A stretch of DNA of 17,030 bases from JAWLCQ01 sp041687095 (GCA_041687095.1 JAWLCQ010000095.1:1-17030), one strand, 5' to 3'; counted from the first letter of the stretch, positions 1 to 9,689 are shown. Made by a program: numbers and translations. The notes: generated by a model not told the origin, from the sequence alone.

Positions 1-427
1 CCCGCGCCGCCAACAGGCGCAGAACCGGCGAAATGTGAGTCCGCTGCGAATCCCCCACCACCCCCGCCGGCCGCACGTCCGCGGCAAACGTATACCGCTC
101 GACCGGCCCCGCGGGCAACCAGCCCGGCCCGCCGCCTTCCCGAACCGGCGCCGACGCCTCCTGCCCGCGAACGGACGCCGACGCGTCCCGGATCACCAGC
201 AGCGCCGCCGGCCGCTCGCCCGGCCGCTGCATTCGCGGCCCCGCCAGCGCCACCACCGCCAACCCCACCGCCGCCACCTGCAGCACCACGCACAGCCGCG
301 GCGCCTCCCGACCTCGCCGCCGCCCCAGCACCGCCACCACCACCGGCGCCAGCGCCAACACAAGCGCCCCCACCGCCCACGGGGCGTCGAACTGCAGCAC
401 GGCGGCGATCGGTGGCGAAAGGTTCAT
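1..427 (-). CDS. N-terminal part of a membrane protein with a VWA-type domain (truncated by window edge)
   Basis: The minus strand is open from the ATG at 427 to the window edge (142 codons, no stop), so the C-terminal part lies outside the window. A purine-rich Shine-Dalgarno (GGAGGGAGG on the minus strand) lies just upstream of the ATG. The protein starts MNLSPPIAAVLQFDAP. It has two hydrophobic segments at about residues 17-34 and 46-62, separated by a basic RRRGR stretch. After these comes LLVIRDASASV at about 76-86, whose DxSxS is the first part of the MIDAS metal-binding motif of von Willebrand A domains. Two N-terminal membrane helices before a VWA-like domain is the layout of BatA-like proteins and of related planctomycete membrane proteins with a glutamine-amidotransferase-like or VWA core. 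The family is an inference from this fragment. A + strand frame over the same bases (35-475) is a Pro/Arg/His-rich shadow. Confidence 0.6.
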   Translation of the reverse strand, partial: MNLSPPIAAVLQFDAPWAVGALVLALAPVVVAVLGRRRGREAPRLCVVLQVAAVGLAVVALAGPRMQRPGERPAALLVIRDASASVRGQEASAPVREGGGPGWLPAGPVERYTFAADVRPAGVVGDSQRTHISPVLRLLAAR

Positions 428-536
428 GGCCTCCCTCCAGTAGACCCGCACCGGCACAGCCGAGTCAACCAATGACGGGTGTGGCCGGCCTTCGGTGAGT
501 CCTTTCGTCAGTGCATCGAGCGTGGGGGGGCAAATC

Positions 537-720
537 CGAAACTCGAAATCCGAAATCCGAAACAAACTCAAAACGGCAAATTCGAATGAGAGAAACGGGG
601 TCCCGGTCTGCGGGAGTCGGGGATGCAATCGAAGCGTCCTGTGGCGGGGCCGCGTTTGGGATTTCGGTCCTTCGGATTTCGGATTTGTTTCGGATTTCGT
701 GCTTCGGATTTCGAGTTTCG
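537..720. repeat. Intergenic repeat element with inverted arms (GAAATCCGAAATCC type)
   Basis: The 428-855 gap holds no convincing gene. It contains short repeated units of the GAAATCC type from about 532 to 572. The same units occur in inverted orientation from about 657 to 722. The outer arms match perfectly over 17 bases: CGAAACTCGAAATCCGA at 537-553 and its reverse complement at 704-720. Further in, the arms continue imperfectly (CCGAAACAAACTC on the left, CCGAAACAAATCC read inverted on the right). Such A-rich runs stand out against the GC-rich background. The arrangement resembles a small non-autonomous element or a hairpin-forming intergenic repeat. No coding capacity is evident between the arms. 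Confidence 0.65.
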
Positions 721-815
721 ACGATCCAGGCGGGTTCCCGATGCCATCGAACCCTCCCCGCCCGGAACCCAACGTTTTTCGGCCACACCCCAATGACCCG
801 ATCCTCCCCATCCCC

Positions 816-845
816 TTGACCCGCCCCCCCGCATTCGCCGACAAT
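816..845 (+). promoter_or_regulatory. Sigma70-type promoter of tRNA-Pro
   Basis: A -35 box TTGACC (816-821) and a -10-like box GACAAT (840-845) are separated by 18 bases. The tRNA starts about 10 bases further on, which fits transcription starting just before the mature 5' end. The assignment rests on box similarity and position only. Confidence 0.5.
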
Positions 846-855
846 GCCCTCTGTC

Positions 856-929
856 CGGGGCGTAGCTCAGTTTGGTAGAGCGCCAGCTTTGGGAGCTGGA
901 AGTCGCTGGTTCGAATCCAGTCGCCCCGA
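856..929 (+). tRNA. tRNA-Pro(UGG)
   Basis: A 74-base cloverleaf can be folded by eye. The acceptor stem is CGGGGCG pairing with CGCCCCG at 922-928, with discriminator A929. The D arm is GCTC/GAGC. The anticodon stem CCAGC/GCTGG encloses loop TTTGGGA, giving anticodon TGG. The variable loop has five bases. The T arm is GCTGG-TTCGAAT-CCAGT, with a terminal G-T pair. A leading C at position 1 is usual for bacterial tRNA-Pro. CCA is not encoded. The gene sits immediately upstream of a block of accessory genes, and tRNAs often serve as integration sites. I saw no duplicated tRNA 3' end in the window that would mark an attachment site. Confidence 0.96.
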
Positions 930-965
930 GTGCGGTCGGGCGAGTTCCGGTGATCGGGGATAAGC

Positions 966-1427
966 ATGGCGGCAATTGGAGAGGCGGATTACCGCAACGG
1001 AGCGCGAGAGCGCTTGGATGAAGCGTTCGTTCTGCTCCGTCAGGAGCACTTTGCCGGCAGCGTGTACCTCGCCGGACGTGCCGTGGAAGGCATGTTGCGC
1101 GCCTTGATCTGGAAGAATGATCGGGACTACGCCACCGGCAGAAAGAGCCTCGATACCGGACACGACCTTCGCCTGCTGCTGACGCGGGTTCAGGATCTGG
1201 GCGTCCTTGGGGAGAGCAGGCCCTTGGAGTCCCTCGCGGCCAGTGTACAAAAGGTCGCCCGGCTTTGGTCCAACAACATGCGGTTCCTGTCGACATCCAG
1301 AGTGCAAAGCGAGTGGTTTGCGATGGGCGAAGTCGGCAGGAAACGTACAATGAAGTCCGCCGCCCAGGAGTACTACGAATCCTGCTCGGCGATCTTCAAG
1401 CGATGTGAGGCGCTATGGCAAAGGTAA
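966..1427 (+). CDS. HEPN domain protein
   Basis: The 153-aa, mostly helical protein has the core pattern of the HEPN family: an N-terminal helix (GARERLDEAFVLLRQEHFAGS), then YLAGRAVEGMLRALI at residues 34-48, then TGHDLRLLL at 64-72. The last segment corresponds to the conserved (T/G)HDL..LL segment of nucleotide-binding HEPN proteins. An Rx6H arrangement (R59 to H66) is visible, but I cannot say it is the ribonuclease active site, since the toxin motif normally lies in a later helix. HEPN proteins are typically partners of minimal nucleotidyltransferases (MNT) or RNA-cleaving toxins. No MNT is adjacent here. Instead the gene overlaps by 13 bases a small BolA-like gene, so the two are likely co-translated. 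The ATG at 966 is preceded by a weak GGGGA element. Confidence 0.72.
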   Translation: MAAIGEADYRNGARERLDEAFVLLRQEHFAGSVYLAGRAVEGMLRALIWKNDRDYATGRKSLDTGHDLRLLLTRVQDLGVLGESRPLESLAASVQKVARLWSNNMRFLSTSRVQSEWFAMGEVGRKRTMKSAAQEYYESCSAIFKRCEALWQR

Positions 1428-1705
1428 CGAAGGGCAAATTGGAGGCGATTCTGACCTCGCAGTTGGGCCTTGAGGATCCAAGGTTCCTCCTGGAGAAGGT
1501 CGGCAGCCGCCTCGTCGGCAACATCATCTCCCCCACGTTCAGAGGCAAGGGCGACTACGAGCGTCAGAAGCTGATCTGGGACGCCCTGGAGAAGGGTCTC
1601 GGTGCGGAGTCCTCCGCGTCCGTCGGGATGCTCCTCGCTTACACGCCCGAAGAGTGGGACCTTGGAACCGAGAGCACCGCCAAGCCAAGGAAACGGGTTG
1701 GCTGA
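1415..1705 (+). CDS. Small protein, possible BolA-like fold, partner of the HEPN gene
   Basis: The 96-aa protein starts MAKVTKGKLEAIL inside the end of the HEPN gene (13-base overlap), with GAGG about 5 bases before the ATG. The central part GSRLVGNIISPTFRGKGDYE, followed by RQKLIWDAL (about residues 30-58), has the order of features of BolA proteins: a beta strand, an "S..F.G" segment, then a helix with RQ.L...AL. BolA-type proteins have a class II KH-like fold. Its remainder, VGMLLAYTPEEWD, is not part of classical BolA. The family assignment is my inference and could be wrong. Close overlap with a HEPN gene is the kind of spacing seen in two-gene toxin-antitoxin modules, but no function is demonstrated. 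Confidence 0.6.
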   Translation: MAKVTKGKLEAILTSQLGLEDPRFLLEKVGSRLVGNIISPTFRGKGDYERQKLIWDALEKGLGAESSASVGMLLAYTPEEWDLGTESTAKPRKRVG

Positions 1706-2253
1706 CCCGGTCGAACAAGAGGAACGGTCACGTATTCCCCAATGCACTGCGAGCCCGAAATGAGGAGCCGTCCCTCATTCTCCCAACCAGCCTGTTGGAG
1801 CTATCCGTGGATGGACGACCTAGCCTCATCGCCATTGATCATGACGACCACCACGCGGAGTACGTTGGACATCTGCGTGACGGCCGTCAATTCTTCCTGA
1901 CTGCGCCGTTTGAGCCAGCCATTGCGGGCAGACAAGGGTGCGAGTATCTTGCCCTGTTCATCTTCGATTCGGAAGGGGACCTCCTGGAAGCACAGATCGA
2001 TAGTTATGGCCCTCGCACGTCGCTTGATCACGGTGCGCGACAAAGATGCCGTGATCAGAGGCTCAGCAGCTTAGGCGACGTCAGCTACGACCGAATCGAA
2101 ATCAAGCCCTTCGCCATCGAGCGTTTCGGCACCGTTTTCGGACTTGTTGCTCGTGAGCCCGAGGGCGAAGACGACCTGTGGGCGGTTGAGATGCAGCCAG
2201 GCAACTACATGGCCTTCTTCGAGCCTTGGGACAGCGGGGAATATGACACGTAA
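1654..2253 (+). CDS. Uncharacterised protein ending in PWDSGEYDT
   Basis: The frame is open from GTG 1654 to the stop at 2251-2253. The convincing core is IAIDHDDHHAEYVGHLRDG, then a strand-rich middle (EYLALFIFDSEGDLL), then FGTVFGLVAREPEGEDDLWAVEMQPGNYMAFFEPWDSGEYDT. The last part matches my memory of a widespread but uncharacterised small-protein family with a C-terminal PWDxGeYDT. Some members carry automatic HycA-like labels that I would not trust. The start is unsure. GTG 1654 overlaps the upstream gene by 52 bases. GTG 1807 has a good GGAG six bases upstream and gives a 148-aa family-sized protein. CTG 1702 overlaps the upstream stop (CTGA), as GTG 2996 does in a second copy of this leader. 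I kept the long frame because the codons from 1702 on are conserved in that second copy. Confidence 0.65.
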   Translation: MGPWNREHRQAKETGWLTRSNKRNGHVFPNALRARNEEPSLILPTSLLELSVDGRPSLIAIDHDDHHAEYVGHLRDGRQFFLTAPFEPAIAGRQGCEYLALFIFDSEGDLLEAQIDSYGPRTSLDHGARQRCRDQRLSSLGDVSYDRIEIKPFAIERFGTVFGLVAREPEGEDDLWAVEMQPGNYMAFFEPWDSGEYDT

Positions 2254-2381
2254 TCTATGATCCCACTGAGGTGTGCGTCCGGGCATGAAAGGAAGGCTCC
2301 AAGGTACGTCCGAGTTGCCTGCTTCGGTTCGTAGTTCTGCCAGCCGCCCCGAGTCCGGCATTCACGACGAAAGGGACTCCC

Positions 2382-2999
2382 ATGGTGACGAACTGCCACG
2401 ACCGCAGCGACGAGCAGCAGTGGTATGATCGCAAGAGCGCCCTGATGGCGGGCATCCTGGGCGTGGAGCACGACGAGGTGATGCACGCGATCGTCCCCTA
2501 CGCCATCGGCGGGGGGCTCGACCTGTACTACTATCCGCACGGCATTCCGGGGACAGGGATCGCCACCAAGGAGCTGTGCGAGGCGCCCGGGCAGGGCCCC
2601 TCGAACAGACGGCTCGGTGCGTACGAGCTGGTCATGTTCACCAGCCATCCCCTGTCGCTGGATGACCTCCACGACGAATCCACGCCGTTCGGGCGGGCGC
2701 ACGCCTCGATCCGGCCCATCCTCCACTGCATCGCCCGCTACAGCGCCCAGGCGCAACTGAACCCGCGCGAGACCTGCGAGTTCCCGGCGGACATGGACGG
2801 ATTGGGCGGCAAATGCCTCATCTTCGACGCCTATGGCGCCGGCTGGCGACGCGCCGCGTTCGGGCTCCTCGCCGTCATCGAGATCCACCGCACGGAGATG
2901 GACTACGCCCGCCGACACGGGGGCAAGCGGCTGCTGAAGAGACTGAAGAAGGCCGGCTATTATCCCTACTCCGACCTGGACCGCCCGGCGGTGGTGTGA
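2382..2999 (+). CDS. SUFU (suppressor of fused) domain protein
   Basis: The 205-aa protein has the hallmark of bacterial SUFU-domain proteins: GGGLDLYYYPHGIPGTGIAT, KEL, then YELVMFTSHPL (about residues 82-92). Later come RYSAQAQLNPRETCEFPADM, GGKCLIFDAYG, FGLLAVIEIHRTEM and GYYPYSDLDRPAVV at the end. The length is close to that of stand-alone bacterial members. In bacteria this domain is known mainly as an immunity-protein family for polymorphic toxins, so a protective or binding role is plausible, but no toxin gene is visible here. The ATG at 2382 has only a moderate ribosome site (AAAGGG). The stop overlaps by four bases (GTGA) the GTG of the short leader-like remnant that follows. Confidence 0.82.
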   Translation: MVTNCHDRSDEQQWYDRKSALMAGILGVEHDEVMHAIVPYAIGGGLDLYYYPHGIPGTGIATKELCEAPGQGPSNRRLGAYELVMFTSHPLSLDDLHDESTPFGRAHASIRPILHCIARYSAQAQLNPRETCEFPADMDGLGGKCLIFDAYGAGWRRAAFGLLAVIEIHRTEMDYARRHGGKRLLKRLKKAGYYPYSDLDRPAVV

Positions 3000-3070
3000 A
3001 CTCGAGGAAGAAGGGGAAGAAGAGGGACGACTACGCCTTTCCCGATGCGCTGCGAGCCCGAAAGGAGTAG
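2996..3070 (+). pseudogene. Truncated second copy of the leader of the PWDSGEYDT gene
   Basis: A 24-codon frame begins at GTG 2996, overlapping the SUFU stop (GTGA), and ends at TAG 3068. It reads MNSRKKGKKRDDYAFPDALR and ends ARKE. The same segment occurs at 1702-1790 as NKRNGHVFPNALRARNEEPS. DNA similarity continues past the TAG to about 3090 (CTCATT, CTCCCAA). The two copies differ at several synonymous third positions (TTC/TTT, GCA/GCG), which suggests this was once coding. The TAG replaces GAG of the first copy. I read it as the start of a decayed paralogue. A genuine short peptide cannot be excluded. Confidence 0.5.
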
Positions 3071-3079
3071 CCGTTCCTC

Positions 3080-3276
3080 ATTTCTCCCAAGGGCCTCGAG
3101 TTCGACGAGGTCATCGTCCCTTCTGCGGCGACAAGGAGTATGCCGCCGACATCGACCGGCACATGCTCTACGTCGGCTGCACCCGGGCGATGCACAAGCT
3201 GGCCTTGACCCATACCGGCCAACCATCCCGTTTTCTCGAAACGGCGATACGGGAGTTGGCAGCGGCGCACGAATGA
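3080..3276 (+). pseudogene. C-terminal remnant of a UvrD/HelD-like helicase, frameshifted
   Basis: Reading from 3089, one frame gives KGLEFDEVIVPSAA. The reading then continues in another frame from 3130 with DKEYAADIDRHMLYVGCTRA, then MHKLALTHTGQPSRFLE, and stops at TGA 3274-3276. KGLEFDEVIVP and HMLYV.CTRA.H.L are motifs V-VI of superfamily 1A helicases of the UvrD/HelD type. Restoring one base near 3128-3130 joins both halves exactly, so the lesion looks like a single-base deletion. The rest of the helicase (hundreds of residues, including Walker A) is absent upstream, where the sequence is instead the leader remnant. The fragment is therefore gene debris and not a sequencing-error-only gene. 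Confidence 0.75.
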
Positions 3277-3333
3277 CGTTTGGGCCTGGTGCGGGGCAGG
3301 GCAATCGCGAAGTCGTCGGCGTGTGCCGGAAAC

Positions 3334-3422
3334 GCGGTGGAGCGACCTTTTGGAGCGGCGGCTGCGACGCCGCTTTGGCCCGTTCTCGCCAATGCGAGCC
3401 AAAGCGGGGGCTTCGCCACCGC
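3334..3422. repeat. Nested inverted repeat upstream of the aro fusion gene
   Basis: The 3277-3566 gap has no convincing gene. A perfect 10-base inverted repeat, CCGCTTTGGC (3370-3379) and GCCAAAGCGG (3398-3407), encloses an 18-base loop that itself holds TCGC/GCGA. An outer pair, GCGGTGG (3334-3340) and CCACCGC (3416-3422), is nested around it. The whole looks like a degenerate palindromic intergenic element. A TATACT at 3503-3508 could be a -10 box for the next gene, but no good -35 is present. Confidence 0.5.
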
Positions 3423-3566
3423 ATTCCAAAGGATGTCCCAGGCGACGTTGCGATTGCCCTGGGGTGCGGGGCGCCGAGGATGCGTGCATCCGACGAAGGG
3501 GTTATACTGCCCTTGCTGATGATACTGCCGGGGCTGTCTCCGCCGCCGGCCACGATGAGGAAGAAG

Positions 3567-5213
3567 ATGAAGATAGTTCTCATAGGTCCCAAAGGTTGTG
3601 GCAAAAGCACGGTTGGCAAGATTCTGGCGAATGCGCTGGGGCTCCCTCATGTCGAAACGGATGCGCTTCTTGAGGCGGAGTACCACGACGACACCGGCCA
3701 CCGCCGGACGTGTCGCGAAATCCTCGCCGCCGAGGGAGAACCCGCTTTCCGCATCCGCGAGGCGCGATCCGTTGCACGCGCCGCGGACCTGGAGTTCTGC
3801 GTGGTCTCCACGGGCGGGTCCGCCTTGCTGGAGCCCGAGAACCGGAGGCTCCTGCGGCGAGGGTCGCTGCTTGTCTATCTCCAGGCCGACGCAGACGTGC
3901 TGTGGTCGCGCATAAGCAAGAGCGGCATACCGGCATTCCTCACCAGTACAGAGCCTCGTTCGGAATTTGCCGCGCGTGTGGCCAGGCTGGATGACATCGT
4001 CCGCCCCTACGCAGATGCCGTCGTCATCGCGGGCCAGGAATCCCCCGAAAGCGTTGCGGCCACCGTGCGTGAACGGATCGCGGAGGAAATGGAACTCGCC
4101 GCGGCGAGGTTCAGTACTCTGGGGCTCGCCCTGCAAATACACACGTTTGGCGAGAGCCATGGCCCGGCCATCGGGGCAGTGCTGGATGGCGTGCCGTCCG
4201 GAATTGCCCTTTCAGAGAAGGATATCCAGCACGACCTTGATCGTCGCCGCCCGGGGCAGAGCAACGTGTCCACCACGCGATCCGAGGCGGACCAGGTGCG
4301 GATTCTGTCGGGGGTGTTCGAGGGCAAGACCACCGGGGCGGCGGTGGCCATGATGATCGAGAACAAGCATCAGCGGTCCCGCGATTACGAGGCGTTCCAG
4401 GAGGTCTTCCGCCCCGGCCATGCCGATTTCGGCTACTGGGCCAAGTATGGCCTTCGCGACTATCGCGGCGGCGGGCGAAGTTCGGGGCGCGAGACGGCGG
4501 CGCGTGTCGCCGGCGGAGCGGTCGCAAAGAAGGCCCTTGCAGAACGAGGCATCCACATTCGCGCCTACGCCCTGGAGATTGGCGGGGTGCGAGCGGAGCA
4601 GATTGACCCCGCCGCCATCGAGACGAACCCGGTACGCTGCCCGGATCGTCAGGCCGCTGTCGCCATGGAGGCCGCGATCCTCGCGGCGCGAGAGGCCAAG
4701 GACTCGGTTGGAGGCATCATCCAGTTGGAGGTTACCGGGGTCCCGGCCGGTTTGGGAGACCCCGTTTTCGCGAAGCTTGACGCTCGCTTGGGCGGGGCGT
4801 TCTTCTCGGTCGGCGCGGTCAAGGGCGTCGAGTTCGGCGCCGGTTTTGATGCAGCCAGGCTGCGCGGCAGCGAGAACAACGATCCGATGCGCGACGGCAA
4901 CTTCACGACGAACAACGCCGGCGGCATTGCCGGGGGGATCAGCACCGGGCAGACGATCCTGGCCCGAATTGCCGTGAAACCAACGCCGTCCGTCGGCGTG
5001 TGCCAGAGGACCAGCGATGGGCATGGGAAGGACCGCGACCTCGTGATCGAAGGCCGGCACGATCCCTGTATCGTTCCCCGCGCAGTGCCGGTGATTGAAG
5101 CGATGGCCGCCCTGGTACTGCTCGATTGCGTGCTGATTCAAGATCGTCTGCGCGCGGCGAGCCGGGCCGACGGTTCCGCAACTCCTGTGGGAGGCGGCCC
5201 GTCTGTCACGTAG
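3567..5213 (+). CDS. Fused shikimate kinase - chorismate synthase
   Basis: One uninterrupted 548-aa frame carries two enzymes of aromatic amino-acid synthesis. Residues 1-172 are a shikimate kinase: Walker A GPKGCGKST (7-15), D32 in ETDALLE, FR..E (61-65) and TGGS (82-85, in place of GGG). GIPAFL (120-125) stands where many homologues have RPLL in the lid, and a later R.Y precedes the end. From about 183 the chorismate synthase follows directly: STLGLALQIHTFGESHGPAI, RRRPGQSNVSTTRSE, GGGRSSGRET (about 301-310), NNAGGIAGGISTG, KPTPSVG and GRHDPCIVPRAVPVIEAMAA (from 496). These match the full-length reductive FMN-dependent enzyme. The kinase makes shikimate-3-phosphate. The synthase turns EPSP into chorismate. 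EPSP synthase (AroA), the step in between, is not here. I chose ATG 3567 because GAGG lies 6 bases upstream. ATG 3555 is the alternative. An in-frame ATG at 4089 behind GGAGG (spacer 2) might also allow internal initiation. Confidence 0.92.
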   Translation: MKIVLIGPKGCGKSTVGKILANALGLPHVETDALLEAEYHDDTGHRRTCREILAAEGEPAFRIREARSVARAADLEFCVVSTGGSALLEPENRRLLRRGSLLVYLQADADVLWSRISKSGIPAFLTSTEPRSEFAARVARLDDIVRPYADAVVIAGQESPESVAATVRERIAEEMELAAARFSTLGLALQIHTFGESHGPAIGAVLDGVPSGIALSEKDIQHDLDRRRPGQSNVSTTRSEADQVRILSGVFEGKTTGAAVAMMIENKHQRSRDYEAFQEVFRPGHADFGYWAKYGLRDYRGGGRSSGRETAARVAGGAVAKKALAERGIHIRAYALEIGGVRAEQIDPAAIETNPVRCPDRQAAVAMEAAILAAREAKDSVGGIIQLEVTGVPAGLGDPVFAKLDARLGGAFFSVGAVKGVEFGAGFDAARLRGSENNDPMRDGNFTTNNAGGIAGGISTGQTILARIAVKPTPSVGVCQRTSDGHGKDRDLVIEGRHDPCIVPRAVPVIEAMAALVLLDCVLIQDRLRAASRADGSATPVGGGPSVT

Positions 5214-5474
5214 TTGACCGCCGGCCGATGAAGTCACTCGAGACCACTTCGTCGAGGACATTTCCGGGCGCCGCCCCCACCGGGGCCTCATCGAGCACCT
5301 CCGGGACTCCCCCGAAAGAATCCCAGAACCTGCAAAAGGATACATGCGGCCGGGCCGATGCCAGTAGCAAGGCGCTGCATGCGCCTATGACTGCGTCTTG
5401 CCCGGAGAGACGACGAGCATCGCCACTGTCCGCCGCAGACCGGCGGTCCGCGAGCTTGCCCCAGGTGTGACTGT

Positions 5475-8963
<3,489 letters not shown>

Positions 8964-9042
8964 CCCCGAGCAGGCCGTCGCCCTGTCCCATGCGCGCAGA
9001 CGGGGCACGGGACTGAATCCTCTGCGATTTCTCGCGAAACGC

Positions 9043-9071
9043 TTGACAGGCCTTTAGCGGGTCCTTAGTAT
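9043..9071 (+). promoter_or_regulatory. Strong sigma70-type promoter of the initiator tRNA
   Basis: A perfect -35 box TTGACA (9043-9048), a 17-base spacer and a -10 box TAGTAT (9066-9071) lie 23 bases before the tRNA. An AT-rich stretch continues after the -10 box. This is the best promoter match in the window and fits the high demand for initiator tRNA. Confidence 0.75.
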
Positions 9072-9094
9072 ACGTGTATCAACGTGATAAAGAT

Positions 9095-9168
<74 letters not shown>

Positions 9169-9180
9169 TGATACTCGTCG

Positions 9181-9219
9181 CAAGGGCTTCGGAGAACATC
9201 CGAAGCCCTTGTTGTTTGT
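9181..9219 (+). terminator. Rho-independent terminator of the initiator tRNA
   Basis: A perfect 13-bp stem, CAAGGGCTTCGGA (9181-9193) with TCCGAAGCCCTTG (9199-9211), closes a GAACA loop and is followed by a T-rich tail (TTGTTTGT). It lies 12 bases after the tRNA, so the tRNA is probably a single-gene transcription unit. Confidence 0.85.
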
Positions 9220-9222
9220 CGA

Positions 9223-9264
9223 GTTATACGTATCCCAGATAGTTCTCGGGCAGCGTCGGTTGGA
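9223..9264 (-). repeat. Short repeat shared with 16863-16904 (PTLPENYLGYV tail)
   Basis: About 40 bases here recur near the right end of the window with few differences (TTCTCGGGCAGCGTCGGT is identical). On the minus strand both copies read as the end of a protein: PTLPENYLGYV then TAA (stop at 9224-9226) here, and PTLPENQLGCV then TAA there. Neither copy is preceded by a recognisable gene. They look like 3' ends of an abandoned mobile-element gene or a conserved non-coding tag. The assignment to a transposase is a guess. Confidence 0.6.
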
Positions 9265-9404
9265 CGTGGTTGCTCCGCTTCGCTCCGCACACCACGGCAC
9301 CCACGCGGGAATTCAGTGGAACGCGGATCAAAACCGCTTGCCCCCGATGGCATCTCCTTCTCCTGCCCCGCCTCCCCAAGACCCTCCAAGACGACCTTCT
9401 TCCG

Positions 9405-9689
9405 ATGACCGCGGAGGGAGGTTGGAGTTCCCCCGTCAGGCTCTGGGGACCCCAGCCCGACGCCTGCGACGCCTGCGACCCCCGCGACGCCTGCGCCCGC
9501 GTCAAACTCGACCTCTTCGCCCGCTACCCCACCGATCGGGGAGCCTGCGTCGAGGGCAAGACCGAGTTCGTACACGCGATTGTCGCGCAGTGCCTGCCGG
9601 GAATGCGAGGTACACTGGCCACGGGATGGGTGCGGGCCACCCGGGCTTGCATGCCGGGGGGACGAACAGACAGACCGGAGATCGAATGA
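9405..9689 (+). CDS. Possible small Cys-rich hypothetical protein, coupled to the sialidase-like gene
   Basis: A frame from ATG 9405 encodes 94 residues and ends in an ATGA overlap with the ATG of the next gene (9686), a spacing typical of translational coupling. The central part, DACDACDPRDACARVKLDLF, contains CX2CX5C. It is followed by ARYPTDRGACVEGKTEFVHAIV, which looks protein-like and not like a shadow translation. I do not recognise a family. There is no good ribosome site before ATG 9405, and the frame is open upstream to a TTG at 9270, so the start is unsure. It may be a decayed gene. Confidence 0.4.
   Translation: MTAEGGWSSPVRLWGPQPDACDACDPRDACARVKLDLFARYPTDRGACVEGKTEFVHAIVAQCLPGMRGTLATGWVRATRACMPGGRTDRPEIE

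Noticed and set aside
35..475. Plus-strand 146-aa frame at the left edge
   Set aside because: It is an Arg/Pro/His-rich shadow. The minus strand gives a membrane protein with two helices and a DxSxS motif, plus a ribosome site.
568..1350. Minus-strand 260-aa frame containing GATGFEPATSSSQSWRSTKLSYAP
   Set aside because: This peptide is the well-known false translation of the antisense strand of a tRNA (here tRNA-Pro). The frame also runs antisense to the HEPN gene.
3045..3566. N-terminal extension of the aro fusion frame upstream of 3567
   Set aside because: It is low-quality Arg/Ser-rich sequence that covers helicase debris in other frames and a palindromic element. The kinase starts naturally at MKIVLIGPKGCGKST.
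5214..5474. Possible minus-strand small gene between the aro fusion and the kinase
   Set aside because: Frames here run on from shadows of the kinase gene and have no convincing start or motif. I treat it as a plain intergenic region.
9209..9685. N-terminal extension of the sialidase-like frame
   Set aside because: It is a Pro/Arg-rich translation over a repeat and over another plausible frame. ATG 9686 has a good ribosome site and an ATGA overlap.
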